NCBI GenBank assembly: GCA_035772735.1
Contig: JASDFA010000016.1
Location: 177,821,001-177,885,000, forward strand
DNA from: Datura wrightii
Taxonomy: Eukaryota > Streptophyta > Magnoliopsida > Solanales > Solanaceae
Length of the DNA stretch: 64,000 bases
Direction: 5' to 3'
Shown here: one piece after another, positions 12,416 through 24,758 of the stretch
How positions within the stretch are numbered: the first letter of the stretch is position 1
Layout of the letters: each line of letters starts with the position of its first letter
The notes under the pieces: generated by a model
What the model saw: only the letters and a program-made list of their open reading frames with translations
Told to the model about the DNA's origin: nothing
Databases searched by the model: none
Translations under genes and position numbers: made by a program

Positions 12416-12494
12416 TTTGTAGAATCCGGCACGTTTACTTCCCTACTTATATGTAGGCCGTTCGGGGAAAAACGGTGTTCTAATTGGCATCCAA

Positions 12495-12649
12495 TGTGAC
12501 GACCCACGTGGTCGTTACGAGGAGAGCGGACTTATAACACCTAAAAAAGTTGGAATCTATAGAAGAATGGGCGTGAAATAAACTAAGTGTTAAAAGATGA
12601 GCTTTAGGGGAGCTACTTATTTTAGGGGACCAATGCAGCAGTAGGATGT
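12495..12649 (+). repeat. 3' LTR of element A, first piece
   Basis: Starts tgtgacgaccc, with the palindromic opening better preserved than in the 5' LTR (gacgaccc, acgt, ggtcgttac). It aligns with 1180-1333 and stops at ggatgt where element B enters; it resumes at 24759. Confidence 0.85.
12645..12649. repeat. Left target duplication of element B
   Basis: gatgt here and gatgc at 24759-24763. With these taken as the duplication, the A LTR sequence across the site keeps the same length as in the 5' LTR copy, which supports the boundary despite one mismatch. Confidence 0.6.
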
Positions 12650-14197
12650 TGATGAGTTTGAAATTTACCAACTCATTAGGCTCATAAGCATGAGTTTTTG
12701 CCTAGTTTTCGAGTATTTATGTGGATTTTATGCCTTTTCTATTAAATTCTATGTAGGAACTTCACGTGAGTAGAGAAATCATGAAATTGAGCAAAACACA
12801 TAAAGTTTGAGATGGAATTTGATGAGTTGGAATATGAAGGAGAGGAGCCAAAGATAATGAAAGATTTGAGCACAAGAAGAGGTGCAAAGACATGCTTTAA
12901 ATCAACTAAATGCGGATCCGGAAGGGCGAAACGCTGAAGCTACTGCCCAGACCGGCTATTCAACTAGCTATTTGTAGAATAGCATCCGCTACATGCCCAT
13001 TGAACAGTCGGTTTCCCATGCCAGGATACTATTTTCAACCGGCTACAGTTTGGTGCTCCGCGAATTGACACCGGCGAAACACCCCTTCTTCACGGGAGAG
13101 GCCTTCTAATGAAGGGTAAAAAGGTCTAGAAAGGTCTCCAAAGCATCTATAAAGACTCAATGGCATTTGGTGAAAGTTGTACACAAGGAAGTACAGATAT
13201 TTAGATAGCTTCGTTGTACACCACTCATTCATTCAATTAGACTTCATCTTCTTCATAGAGTTTTTAGTAGAATCTTTTCTCCATAGATTTGTAGAGTTAG
13301 GTAGCACTTTTCTTCTTCTTTTTATTTAACCCATTTTGGAGGAATTCCACCATTGTTGTAAGAGCTTGTGAAGCTAATGTGATGAATGTGAGGGGAATCC
13401 TCTTGGTATTTTCTCTCTACCTTTAAATATGCTTGACTAATTTGCTAGCTACAGGTATATTCATGATGAGTTTATTAATTTGATTGGGTTTTGATAAATT
13501 ACTCTTGGATTATTATTGAATTGTAGATCTATTATCTTTTCCCAAGTTATAATTGCCTAAATTTATGGTTTGCAAACTTGAATTATGCTTTACTTTTCTT
13601 GCTTTTGCTTGAGAGAGAAAGGTGAGAATTGGGTGAGAAGATAATAGTGAGGAATTGGAGTGTTTGTGTGTGGGATTAAGCTAGATATAGTTAAAACCCA
13701 CATATTCACTCCATTAAAGGTCAAGGCTGAAAATAGCTAGTCCTTCCTCAAGCTTGTGTGGTTGATTACTTGAATTGACTTTGGGGTTTGAAAGAACCCA
13801 AGACATAAACATTCTTATGGTTGAGAAACAAGAGAATGTGAATTATCCACTGCTATCTATGCTAATTATGGGTCTAAGACATTGAAGAAATTCCTAATTT
13901 AGTTGAGATCTCATCTATAGAATGCCCCTAGCCGTATCACTTGTGATTACTTCAATTGGAATTCCCCCCAATTAGTCTTAGTTTAGATTTAGATAGTTAT
14001 TCCCCTTTATTTTCCCCCCTATTTTACTTTTCAAATGTTGAACAATTATGCATTCTAGTTTGAATTAATTTATAACTCTTGAATTATCAACTCAATTCTC
14101 TGTGGGATTCCACCCTGACATGTGTCGGGATATTTAATTCGATACAACGACTATTTACGCTTTTTCGTGAAAGAGGAGTGCATTTTTGATGTTAAAA
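12650..14197 (+). repeat. 5' LTR of element B
   Basis: Begins tgatgagtttg and ends gatgttaaaa. The 3' copy ends gacgatatct; both look like decay of gacgtcatca. A GC-rich block with inverted accggcta and tagccggt-like words lies at 12905-13090, and a TATA-like tataaag follows at 13148-13154. The equivalent of 13060-13440 is missing from the 3' copy because of the element C rearrangement. Confidence 0.8.
13148..13154 (+). promoter_or_regulatory. TATA-like box in the 5' LTR of element B
   Basis: tataaag about 60 bases downstream of the GC-rich palindromic block; likely the LTR promoter by position. Confidence 0.4.
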
Positions 14198-14200
14198 AAA

Positions 14201-14218
14201 TGGCACCATTGCCGGGGA
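14201..14218 (+). other. Primer binding site of element B (tRNA-Asp)
   Basis: tggcaccattgccgggga matches the complement of the tRNA-Asp 3' end (tggcgccgttgccgggga), typical of Athila elements, at 16 of 18 positions. Both differences are G to A. It lies three bases after the LTR. Confidence 0.85.
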
Positions 14219-14301
14219 ATTGAGTTGTGATAAGCCATTAGTTATTTATTGTTTCGAACTAGTTTTGCATTTTTTTTTAGCATCTTGTTTATTTTTTATT
14301 T

Positions 14302-15470
14302 TTGTTTGTTTGTAGTTGTATGATGGCATCATGGAATGAAAGGAGGTTTGTTAGTTGTAACCCTTATTATGATGACCCATGTCCCTATTGTAGAGGACCA
14401 CATTATTGGCAAGATTGCAAATATGCCCCTAGAAGGGAGATGAGTGCACCTTATCTTTCCTATAATGGGTATAGATGCACATTATGTGGTAGTCATGGGA
14501 GACATTAGGATGGATGCCCAAGCGGGTTCACTTCTCGCCATAATGGTTATGATAGAAGTTGTGCTCCCAAGCTTGAAAGTAATGAAGCCATGGAAAGAGA
14601 GGGAAAGAGAAATACATGTGGGTGCATGGAAGCCATGCTCCAAGCCTTTTTGGAGCAGGAGTCTAATGCGGAAAAGAATGAAAACCCCTCCATGCCCATG
14701 GAATCATCAACTCCTCAACAAGAAAGTTGTGAAACTCTAAAAGAAGAAGCGGAGGAGATATTGAGGAGCATAACAAAAAGAAGTGAACAATGGAGCATAG
14801 CTCAACTTGACTCATGGAAGGAAGCTCAAAATGATGATGAAGAAAGAGTCAAGGTTAGTGTTGAAGATGTCATAGAGGTGTGCCAACCAACCAACATTGT
14901 AAAAATGCAAGATGCCAAGGTTGAAGAAGTGAAACTAGAGTCTCAAACGACATCCGAAAAATCACACTCAAGGACTCTAGTGCACTTGAAAAGGAGGATG
15001 TCAATCAAGAAGCATGCTTGAAAGGGGAGCGACTTAGACCGCCCTCTTATCATTTTTCAACATTGAACTTGGTTGACAAAATGAAGACTGAGGAGACCAA
15101 GTCAATGGAGGAAGTTGAGGAGGAAGATCAAGGTGGATTCATCTTAGAGTATGTAATGCCAACAAGGCCAAAGCACCTCCCTCCTTTAAGGGCCAAAAAC
15201 ACAAGATGCAACATCCATTTCTTGGTCCCTTGGTGCTTACACCACCACCCCTCAAGCGGAATAGAAGAATGGACAAGAAACCAGGGGTCGATTCAAAAGC
15301 TCAAAGTGGATAGAAAAGTGGTGAAGTTGAAGTTGTCGATCCATGACGTTAACCAAGGCGCTTCTTGGGAGGCAACCCAAGTGCTTTTACTTTTTGTTTG
15401 TACTTTTTCTTTTATTTTGTTCTACTTTAATATTGTGTTGTATTTGATTGTGCAGGAGAAACAGGTGTGA
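14302..15470 (+). pseudogene. Small zinc-knuckle ORF of element B, broken
   Basis: The only coding potential in element B. The frame opening at 14302 runs to 15021 with a single TAG at 14506-14508. After a frameshift near 14960-15015 it continues as 15018-15470, together about 390 codons. Near the N-terminus are two cysteine clusters: CPYCRGPHYWQDC (C-x2-C-x3-H-x4-C) and CTLCGSH followed by a late Cys, both zinc-knuckle-like. The middle is acidic, Glu/Lys-rich and probably helical. The last codons overlap the conserved ggaggcaaccc block, so the real C-terminus is probably earlier. The start is preceded by a T-rich tract ending in gtag. It does not resemble a full Gag; an RNA-binding role is inference. 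Confidence 0.6.
15345..15453 (+). other. Conserved ggaggcaaccc block and acceptor-like site (element B)
   Basis: gacgttaaccaaggcgcttc, then ttgggaggcaacccaa, followed by a T-rich tract ending in gattgtgcag. The same order occurs twice, or once with the acceptor, after integrase in element E (37777-37950). Conservation between a pol-less element and a pol-bearing one implies a cis function, perhaps in splicing or RNA handling; this is inference. Confidence 0.6.
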
Positions 15471-17507
15471 AAGGTGATAAAAGTGGAAGGAGCTAAATTG
15501 GGAAACCGGTGCTAGACCATCAAAACGCCAGTCTAGAGGCGCGACAAGCCGGTCAAACACTGATCATGAGCAGAAGGCCCAGGGAGTTCTTTTAGCTATT
15601 CCATCCTTACTTTGTTAAACCATGTGCATCGAGGACAATGCTTTATTTGTGTTAGGGGTGAATTTTGAGTAACCCACTTGTTAAGTGATGTATGATATGG
15701 CCCTATGATAGTTTGAGTGACGTCATTCTTAAGGGAAAATTGTCATTACTTGTGAGTTTGTATCGCCTTTTTAGATAGTAGTCTTTGAATAAACTCCAAG
15801 GATTTTCTTTATACTATGGTTCTTTCCCAAGGAGAAATTTCTTTGTCTTTTCTTTTGTTGTCGAACCGGGTTGACATTTTTCGATGATAGATTGAGAAGC
15901 GACTTTCTTAAGGGAAAATGTCAAGTCTTGAGTCTTGTTGAGTCATTTGTGCACTTGCTTGATGAGGTACCACCAATATTTCTTGCTTGGCATTGTGCAT
16001 GAGCTTTTGAAAATAAAAGAAGGGCATTTAAATGTGAGAATGAGCAATCCCTTTGTCATGAATTATACATTCGTTGCTTGGCTTTTTGATCCATAACTAG
16101 CTTGTCAAAAGTCATTCTCTTAATGCGATGAAGTAAGTGTGTGAATTTCTTGGATTGTGATGCCTTGTGTGGTGAGAATTTTAAACATAATTCTTGTGTA
16201 TGCATGATTTCTAGAACTTGACCTAAATGTGCTTCAAGGAAAAATGTTAGATAGAATTATACTCAAAACATGATCTTAGGCTCTCTTTTGAAAGTCACTT
16301 CACCCAAATTGACCTCCTTGAACATCTTCCGTCGTTAGCCAATGTTGAGCCCCTTGAACCTTCTCCTTGGAAACCACATTACAAGTCTAATAACCCTTTT
16401 TAATCCCCCTCTTTAGCACCCGTCCTCCCTAATTTCTAGTGATGAAAGAATAAAAAAATGGGGCTTCAAGCCTAAGAAATAGGGAGAGATAAGGAAATGA
16501 GTCTGAAATGAGGCAAAAGCCTAAGATTGAGGGTTTGCAAGAAAAGGAGGAGACATGAGAGCTTCAATTTGAGGTAGCATCACATTGTTATCAAAATGCA
16601 TAAATGATGGGTTGAGAAATCTTGGTTCTTTAAAAGAGAAAAAGAATTGTGAATTGGGGCTACCTCTTGCTCAGATGAGGCTAATTGTGAGATCTAAGGA
16701 TGTCATAAGGAGAGCCATTGAGAAATGAAAGCCAAAGATGATGAAATAGGAGAAATAAGGTGGAGTGTTTGAAAAGAGTTGATGGGAGGTTAAAAACATT
16801 CACCAAAGGCATTAGGGAGGCTCTAGTCACTAGAGCTAAATATTTTTCCTACCCTTACCCCTAGCCTTCATTATGACCCGCAAGTCCTAATTGATTTTGA
16901 GTGTAGCAACACTACATTAGTGGAGATATACATAAAGGGAAAACCTATGGGTCAATTTGTATGCACTTGAATTTCTTTGTGAGAGTGAGAATATTTGTCT
17001 TATCTTATAATCCCTGTGTGTGAAATGCTAAAAAATTCTTGGGATTCTCTCTTCTTGTGAGTGGAATCACTTCGTTGGGATACATGCTTAAAATTGTTTT
17101 CAAAGGAGATGTATGAATGAGGAAAGCATGTAGCGAATTTGAAGGAAAACTTTGAATGTGAATTGTCAATGACTTGAGATGCTCTTTGAACTTGTTTTGA
17201 TGAACTATGCCCCTTGTTTTAATGGAAAGAATGCATGCAAGATATGTTTAATGATTGTGGTCTCCTATTGAAGCTTGTGCAACATGGTTTGAGTCTTTCT
17301 GTTTTCTTGAGTTGGGATATAATGTTTGGGTTGTCTTGATGCTTGATGATTTTTTGTATAACTACCATAGTGATCTAAGCTTTAGCGATGTTCCCTTGTG
17401 CAAGAATGTCTTGATTGGCCCTTCATGCAAAAACTCATATATATAGCATGTTGTTTATTTTCTCAACTATAAAGAATTGCATTACTTGTGGACTAGCAAT
17501 GGTTCGA
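15471..17507 (+). other. 3' non-coding internal region of element B
   Basis: About 2 kb without a supported ORF. It holds words shared with element E: gcatcgaggacaatgc at 15626-15641 (E: gcatcgaggatgacac at 41385) and gaatttctttgtgagagtgag at 16969-16989 (E: 42515-42535). ORFs such as 17255-17446 have no recognisable motif. Confidence 0.65.
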
Positions 17508-17518
17508 GTTTGGGGGTT
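17508..17518 (+). other. Polypurine tract of element B
   Basis: gtttgggggtt-type tract immediately before the 3' LTR, the usual form in Athila-like elements; primes plus-strand synthesis. Confidence 0.7.
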
Positions 17519-17927
17519 TTTTGAGTTGGAAATTTACCAACTCATTAGGCTCCTAAGCATGAGTTCTTACCTAGTTTTTAAGTCATTTATATGAATTTTA
17601 TGCCCTTTCTCTTAAATTCTGTGTAGGTACTTCACGTGAGTGGAGAAAGCATGAAATCAAGAAAAACACATGAAGTTTGAGATGGAATTTGATGAGTTGG
17701 CATATGAAGGAGAGGATCCAAAGATAATGGAAGATTGGAGCTCAAGAAGATGCAAAGACATGCTTTAAATCGACTAAATGCGGATCCGGAAGGGCGAAAT
17801 GCCGAAGCTACTGCCCAGACCAGCTATTCAACTGGATCTTCGTGAAATGGCATCGGTTAAATGCCTATTGAATAGTCGGTTCCCCGTGACAAGACACTAT
17901 TTTCAACCATCTATGATTTGGTGCTCC
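17519..17927 (+). repeat. 3' LTR of element B, first piece
   Basis: Aligns with 12650-13059 of the 5' LTR (shared atttaccaactcatt, cggatccggaagggcgaaa). It breaks off after ggtgctcc where element C starts. Confidence 0.85.
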
Positions 17928-20277
17928 TGTCACGACCCGAACGGAGGCCCAGATCGAGACACGGGACAAGGAGCCCCAAGAGACTCCAAGTCAACCCATG
18001 GCATGAAGATACATCTAACTCAATTACTAAAATGGAAGAATCAACATCATAATCTTGGTAGAAGTCTGAAATAAACATAACATCAGAATACACAATCTGA
18101 AACTGAATACATCCTTTTGTCTGAAAAGCCTCTAAACATGATGAGTTGATGGGACAAAACCCCAACTAACTCGAATAAACTAAAAACTAAAAACACATAG
18201 AGAAATCTGAATAAGCATGGTCCTTGGGAGATGAGGACTCACCAATAGGTGTAAGATGCTAACTCTGAAGACTGGCTATGAATGGGGTTGAGTCTGAGTG
18301 TCGAGTCCTTTATCATGAAATGATACAACATAGAGTATGCGGTCAGTACGTGGAATGTACTAAGTATGAAAGGTAAGTAAAACTGCCTAAATAAGTAAAC
18401 TTATTTAAAGACATGCATAATGTAAAACATAAACAATAAAAATCTGAGAGTAGGGCTTGAATGCATTCTTTCTGAAATCATGATCTCATCATAACATAAC
18501 ATAACATCATAACTGAATCGATTGACTCAAAGCTGAAATCTGATAGTCCTGAGTAAAATTGAACATTGAGTCAAACCTTCTATAGAACATATATAGATGT
18601 ATAAATCTCATAAATGATGAACATGCATAATCGAAATCATGAAGAACAATGGGAGATTCGTCTTTTAACCGATATACCACGATAGAGCTTACGTGGTCCA
18701 AGTATCACACTCAAGTGGGTAGAGCCTTTCAAAACCTTGTCAGGGCTAGGGACGATACCATGAGATCAATATCAAGCTCATAGCCCAATAGGGAAGGGGA
18801 TAGCTCACAAGGGAGGTCCCAAGGTAATATATATATATAATAGTATAAACCTATGTTGGCGCATTGTTCTGAGGCATAGGGTGATCGACCTTTAGCCTAC
18901 TCGGTGCTAGATACTACTCGCAAAAACATGCATATTCTCTCCATCGTTTTTAAGTGAAGCTCAACATCGTCTATTGACAAAGCTCAATAATCAAATACAT
19001 CTCAAATCTAAAATTATGCATATAAGAAGCTTTAACTCAAACCATACCACAAGATGAAAAATAATTGGGAGTCTTCGCTCCAAAATCATGTGGTAAGCTT
19101 AATTCAGGAATTCATAAATCATACTTGAACATGTGGGCATTGCCCAATACCTTAACATGCTTGAAAATATTCAATTCATATTGAAAACATGATTATAAAT
19201 ATGGGTAGCTTAAAAACATGCTTTCATCATAATATCTTATCGCAATCATACATTCATCCTTCATGAACTTCTCATCAATGGGCTTTTTAATTCATAAAAC
19301 TTGAAACGTGATTTTTATTGAAAATAACATAAAACTTGCCCATGATTCATAATTCAATAGTAGAAACATATTTAGATCATACCCATATAGAGAATTAGGA
19401 ATTTCATGCACTGGGTTAAAACCCCATAGATTTGACATAGGAAATTCATGATTTGGAGAGGGATTGGGCATGGGTTTGAAAGGAATACCAATTCATAACC
19501 CTACATACCTGATTGTAGCTAATTCTTACACTTCTTTAATTTCCCAAGAGGAATTGAAGAGAATTTGATGAAGAACAAGCTTGATCACCCCCTCCGACCT
19601 TCTATCTTTGCATGCATGAATAAAAATGGCCTAAAATGAACATAACCCTCTTAAAAGACATCATTCATAACTTAAAACGACATAGTTTAGGCCTTAGTAT
19701 CTTATGAATTATGAAAAAACCCTTACTAAATTCGTAGAAAATAACTGCCAGTTAGTCCCCACGAGGTACATGACGACTCGTCACCTTTGGCCACGATTCG
19801 TGGCATCGTCCATCGAGTACACTTCTTATCAAGTCATCTAGGCTCTTCACGGGTGGATAAACGATTCGTTACTGGTGACCACGAGTCGTGATCACCACTC
19901 GTCACGTACACTTCCTAGGATTTTTATGTTGCTTCATCATGATGCTCACGACCCTCCCCACGAATCATTGTGACTGACCACGACTTATGGGGTCCTTCCT
20001 TTAGGTACACTGCCTTCTACCCTTTCCTTTTTAAATCATCACTTCCCATGACTGACCTAACGAGTTATGGGGCCTGACCACGACTCGTGGTATCATCCGT
20101 CGGGATCCAAATTCCTAAATTCCAACTCATCTCCTGAGTCACACCACGAGTCACATCACGACTCGTGGTTTGCTCCCACGGGTCACCTCATGACCCGTTC
20201 TGATGTCTTGATGCCAGTTTTAAATTTTTCTCCATTTCAACTCCCGAGTCTGATCTTTGGGCTTCCGGGGTATAATA
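17928..20277 (-). repeat. 3' LTR of element C
   Basis: On the minus strand it begins tattataccccgg and ends gttcgggtcgtgaca, matching the element D LTR (28049-30233) end to end. Near its start (19757-20200) is a dense cluster of acgactcgt or acgagtcgt words, including a perfect 15-bp odd palindrome at 19790-19804 and a 23-bp palindrome with one mismatch at 19874-19896. Confidence 0.85.
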
Positions 20278-20293
20278 ATATCTCCCCCTTGGG
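20278..20293 (-). other. Polypurine tract of element C
   Basis: Minus-strand cccaagggggagatat directly before the 3' LTR, a standard Ty3/Gypsy plus-strand primer. Confidence 0.75.
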
Positions 20294-20539
20294 AACATTC
20301 GTCCTCGAATATTGGAAAACATATAGAAAAGCAGAGAAATGCAATCATCATATTCAAATACTGATCATTTAAGTTTAAAACTGATGGAATGACTATTTCT
20401 GATTTAAACTATATAGCTGAATTGAATTCACGAATCATACATACATCCATATACATAAAAGAAACTTGTGCACATGAACTGAACATGAAAACTAATTAGA
20501 GTTTTAGGTCAGAACTGATACCTCAAGTTGGAACTGAGC

Positions 20540-23500
20540 CGGTAGAAAATAAATGTGGGTATCTAGCCATCATATCCTCTTTGGCTTACCACGTAGCTCC
20601 CTCAACATTCTGATTCCTCCATAACACTTTGACTGAAGCTACTTCCTTATTCCTTAGCCTTCGAACCTTTCATAACTAAGGTTGTCTTTCACACCAACAC
20701 TGTCCACCAGGACAACTAGAGCTAGATCACCCAAACACTTCTTTAAGAGCTATACATAGAATAAGGGATGAACAGAAGCTAATTCTGAGGGAAACTCCAA
20801 TTCATATGCCACCTTGCCAACCCATTTCACAATTCGATAGGGGCCAACATAACGAGGGCTGAGTTTTCCTTTCTTTCCAAACCGCATCACTCCCTTCATG
20901 GGAGACACCTTCAACAACACCTAATCATCCACCTCGAATTCTAATTCCCTCCTTCTCACATCGGCATAGGACTTTTGGAAACTTTGAGATGTTTTCAACC
21001 TGTCCCATATGAACTAAACCTTCTCCATAGCCTCATGAATCAAATCTGGTCCTATCATTGCAGCTTCACTTGGTTCGAACCAACCAATAGGCGATCTACA
21101 TCTCTGCCCATAGAGAGCCTCAAACGGTGCCATCTGAATACTAGAGTGATAGATGTTATTAAATGCAAACTCGATAATAGGCAAATGATTATCCCAACTA
21201 CCTTTGAAGTCAATCACGCATGCTCTCAACATGTCCTCGAGAGTCTGAATTGTCCATTCCACTTGACTATCCGTTTGCGGGTGAAATGATGTGCTAAGCT
21301 TAACCTAAGTACCAAGTCCTTTTCGGAATGACCTCCAAAATTGAGAGGTAAATTGGGTACCTCTGTCTGATATGATAGACAAGGCACTCCATGCAATCAA
21401 ACTAGCTCCTGGATATATAGTTTGGCATAATACTCCACCGAATTTGTGGTTTTGACCGGTAGAAAATGAGTGGCCTTGGTCAACCTTTCTACCATAACCC
21501 AAATGGAGTCATATTATCGATGAGTATGAGGTAAACTTTTGATGAAGTCCATATTAGTTTCTTCCCACTTTCAAGTAGGAATACTGATATGCTGAAGCAC
21601 ACCTCCCGGTCTCTGGTGTTTAACCTTTACTTGCTGACAGTTTGGGCACTTAGCTACAAATTCTGCGATGTCCTTCTTCATGCCATTCCACCAATAGACT
21701 TCCTGTAGGTCGCGGTACATCTTGGTGGCACCTGGATGAATAGAAAACCTGGATCCATGAGCCTCATGCAACATCCAGCTCCTCAAATCGTCCACATCCA
21801 GAACACATAAGCAACCCTGGTATCGAAGCACACCATCTCCCCCTTTGGAGAAGACCTCTATCTTCTGATTTTGAACCGCTTCCTTTAACTTTACCAACAT
21901 AGGGTCCTCATATTTCCTAGCTTTTACATCAGTTACCAAGGACGGTTCCGATCCATTTTGAACAACAACACTGCCATCGGTTGAGTCAACTAATCGAACC
22001 CCAACCTTGCAAGTTGGTGCACATCCTTCACCAGATCCCTCTTTCCCTCATCCACATGGGACACACTCTCCATAGAGAGTCTACTAAGTGTGTTTGCCAC
22101 TACATTGTCCTTACCCGGATGGTAAAAGACACTCATATCACATTCTTTGAGTAGTTCCAACAACCTCTTTTGCCGAAGATTGAGATCCTTTTGGGTAAAC
22201 ACATATTGTAAACTCTTATGGTCCATAAACCATCCACACGAACCCCGTACAAATAATGTTGCCATATCTTCAATGTGAATACCACTGCGGCTAATTCAAG
22301 ATCATGGGTCGGTTAATTCTTCTCATGAACTTTTAGCTGTCTGGAGGCATATACTATAACCTTACCATGCTGCATCAACACACACCCTAGTCCAATCCTT
22401 GAAGCATCACAATACATCACGAACCCATCGGTACTCTCAGGTAGGGTTAACACTGGCGCTAAAGTAAGTTGAGTCTTTAACTCTTGGAAGCTCTTCTCAC
22501 AAGCCTCTGAAGATTGGAATTTAACCTTGTTCTGGATCAATTTGGTCAAGGGTGCCACAATCAACGAGAAACCTTCAAAAAATCTCTGATAGTAGCCTGT
22601 TAAACCCAAAAAGCTCTGAATATCTGAAGGATTCACTGGTCTAGGCCAATTTTTCACCCCTTCTATTTTTTGAGAGTCCATCTTTATGCCTTTGCTTGAT
22701 ACAACATGGCCCAAAAATAGCGCTGAGTTCAACCAAAACTCACACTTGCTGAATTTGGCATATAATTGGTGATCCTTGAGAGTCTGCAGCACTACTTTCA
22801 AATGAGCGGCATGCTCCTCCTCGCTCCGAGAGTATATCAGGATGTCATCAATAAACACAATCACGAACATATCCAGGTATGACATGAGCACCTTGTTCAT
22901 CAAGTCCATAAAAGCTCCAGGATCATTCGTTAGTCCAAAAGACATAACTATAAACTCATAATGACCATACTGTGTCCTGAAGGCTGTCTTCGGGATATCG
23001 TTCTCCCAAACTCTAGGCTGATGGTACCCGGCTCTGAGATCTATCTTTGAAAAACACCAGGCACCCTAAAGCTGGCCAAATAAATCATCAATACTGGGTA
23101 AAGGACACCTATTCTTGATGGTGACTTTGTTCAATTGCCGATTAGTCAATACACATACAAAGAGAACCATCCTTCTTTCAGACAAAGAGAACTGGTGCAC
23201 CCCATGGGGACTTTCTCGGTCTAATGAAACCCTTATCTAACGGGTCCTTCAACTGTTCCTTTAACTCCTTTACCTCGGTTGGATCCATTCTGTAGGGAGG
23301 AATAGTTATAGGCTGCATGTCGAATGAAGGTCAATACCAAAATCAATCTCCCGCTTAGGAGGGATTCCTGGTAGATTATCAAGAAAGACCTCTGGATATT
23401 CACTACTGGGATAGACTGGATAGTCGGGGTCTCAGACGACACATCCTTAACCCTAAATATGTGGTATATAGAACCTTTGGAGATCATCTTTCTGGCCTTA

Positions 23501-24001
23501 ACATTGGAAATGAAATGACCTACAGGCACAGTTGAACTACCCTTCCATTCTAAGACTGGCTCACCCAGAAATATGAACTCTACTGCCTATGTTCTACAAT
23601 TAACTAATAGCCAATCCATGCTGAGGATATCATCAGAATCGATCATGGCTAACTCTATCAAATCTGCTGAGGTGACTTTCAGGAGGACTGAGACTGGGTA
23701 ACTTTTATACACCAGTCTAGCTACAGCTGACTCACCTACTAGAGTAGAAACTGAGAAGGGTTCTGACAAGACTTCGGGACTAACTCTGAAGCTATTGGCC
23801 ACATAAGGGGTCACAAAAGACAAGGTAGACCCCGGATCTAACAAAGCATATACATCAAGATGGAAAAATCGTAACATACCAGTGACTACATCTGGGAAGA
23901 CCTCCTACACCTGGCGGGATGCTAAGGTATAGAATCTATTTTGGCGCTGACCGCCACCTGTTCTAGTAGATGCACCCTGATGTGCTGAGCATGCGAGTGG
24001 G
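20540..24001 (-). pseudogene. gag end and pol of element C (PR, RT, RNase H, IN, chromodomain)
   Basis: Gag tail and protease: 24001-23590 (DPGSTLSFVTPYVA, then STLVGE and SMDWL). RT with RNase H start: an open 210-codon frame at 22945-22313 holding [13 protein letters not shown], the FIDD box (22844-22855) and [13 protein letters not shown]. RNase H end: 22265-21990, after a stop and a frameshift. Integrase: 21939-21014 in pieces (CPNCQQVK finger end, SDRGTQFTS, ERTIQTLEDML written as WTIQTLEDML). Chromodomain: near 20720-20560 (SVKVLWRNQN-like on the minus strand). Stops and frameshifts make it non-functional, but the RT core is better kept than in A. Confidence 0.87.
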
Positions 24002-24758
24002 TTTGCTAGCTAGAGGTATATTCATGGTGGGTCTATTAATTTGATTGGATTTTGATAAATTGCTCTTGGATTATTATTGAATTGTAGATCTATTATCTTC
24101 TCCCATGTTATAATTGCCTAAATTTATGTTTTGCAAACATGAATTGTGCTTTACTTTTTTTGCTTTTGCTTGAGAGAGAAAGGTGAGAATTGGGTGAAAA
24201 GATAATAGTGAGGAGTTGGAGTGTTTGTGTGTGGGATTAATCTAGAGATAGTTGAAACCTACATTTTCACTCCATTAAAGGTCAAGGCTAGAAATAGCTA
24301 GTCCTTCCACAATCTTGTGTGATTGATTACTTGAATTGGCTTTGGGGTTTGAAAGAACCCAAGGCATAAACATTCTTATGGTTGAAAAACAAGAGAATGT
24401 GAATTATCCACTGCCATCTATGCTAATTATGGGTCTAAGACATTGAAGAAATTCTCGATTTAGTTGAGATCTCATCTATAGAATGCCCCTAGCCATATCA
24501 CTTGTGATTACTTCAATTGGAATTCCCCCCAATTAGTCTTAGTTTAGATTTAGATAGTTATTCCCCTTTAATTTCCCCCCAATTTTACTTTTCAAATATT
24601 GAACAATTATGTATTCTAGTTTGAATTAGTTTATAACTCTTGAATTATCAACTCAATTCTCTATGAGATTTGACCCAGACATCCTTCGGGGTATTTATTT
24701 TGATAAAACGACCGTTTACATATTTCCATAAAAGAGGAGTGTATTTTGGACGATATCT
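24002..24758 (+). repeat. 3' LTR of element B, second piece
   Basis: Aligns with 13441-14197 (ttgctagcta, then the ending gaggagtg and gatgtta or gacgata). The segment equivalent to 13060-13440 is absent. Confidence 0.85.

Larger units (their letters stand above)
17928..24001 (-). mobile_element. Element C: 5'-truncated chromovirus on the minus strand
   Basis: Reading on the minus strand: the end of gag, protease, RT, RNase H, integrase with chromodomain, polypurine tract and 3' LTR are present; the 5' LTR, primer site and most of gag are missing. Its LTR is the same family as that of element D. The truncated end (about 24001) abuts a piece of the B LTR from which about 381 bp are missing. 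One deletion may have removed the 5' half of C together with that part of the B LTR. Confidence 0.85.
12650..24758 (+). mobile_element. Element B: Athila-like LTR retrotransposon without pol (non-autonomous)
   Basis: LTR (12650-14197), tRNA-Asp primer site, about 3.3 kb of internal sequence with one small broken ORF, polypurine tract, and a 3' LTR (17519-17927 plus 24002-24758) split by element C. No protease, RT or integrase is detectable inside. It shares with the pol-bearing Athila element E the LTR ends (TGATG at the start, a decayed form of GTCATCA at the end), the primer site type, the ggaggcaaccc block after the ORF, the gcatcgagga word and the gaatttctttgtgagagtgag word. It was therefore probably mobilised by Athila-type proteins in trans (inference). 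Confidence 0.8.

Noticed and set aside
14201..14218. Partial tRNA gene
   Set aside because: The match is only to the complement of a tRNA-Asp 3' end and sits right after an LTR; it is a primer binding site. The same holds at 32413 and for the tRNA-Met-type sites.
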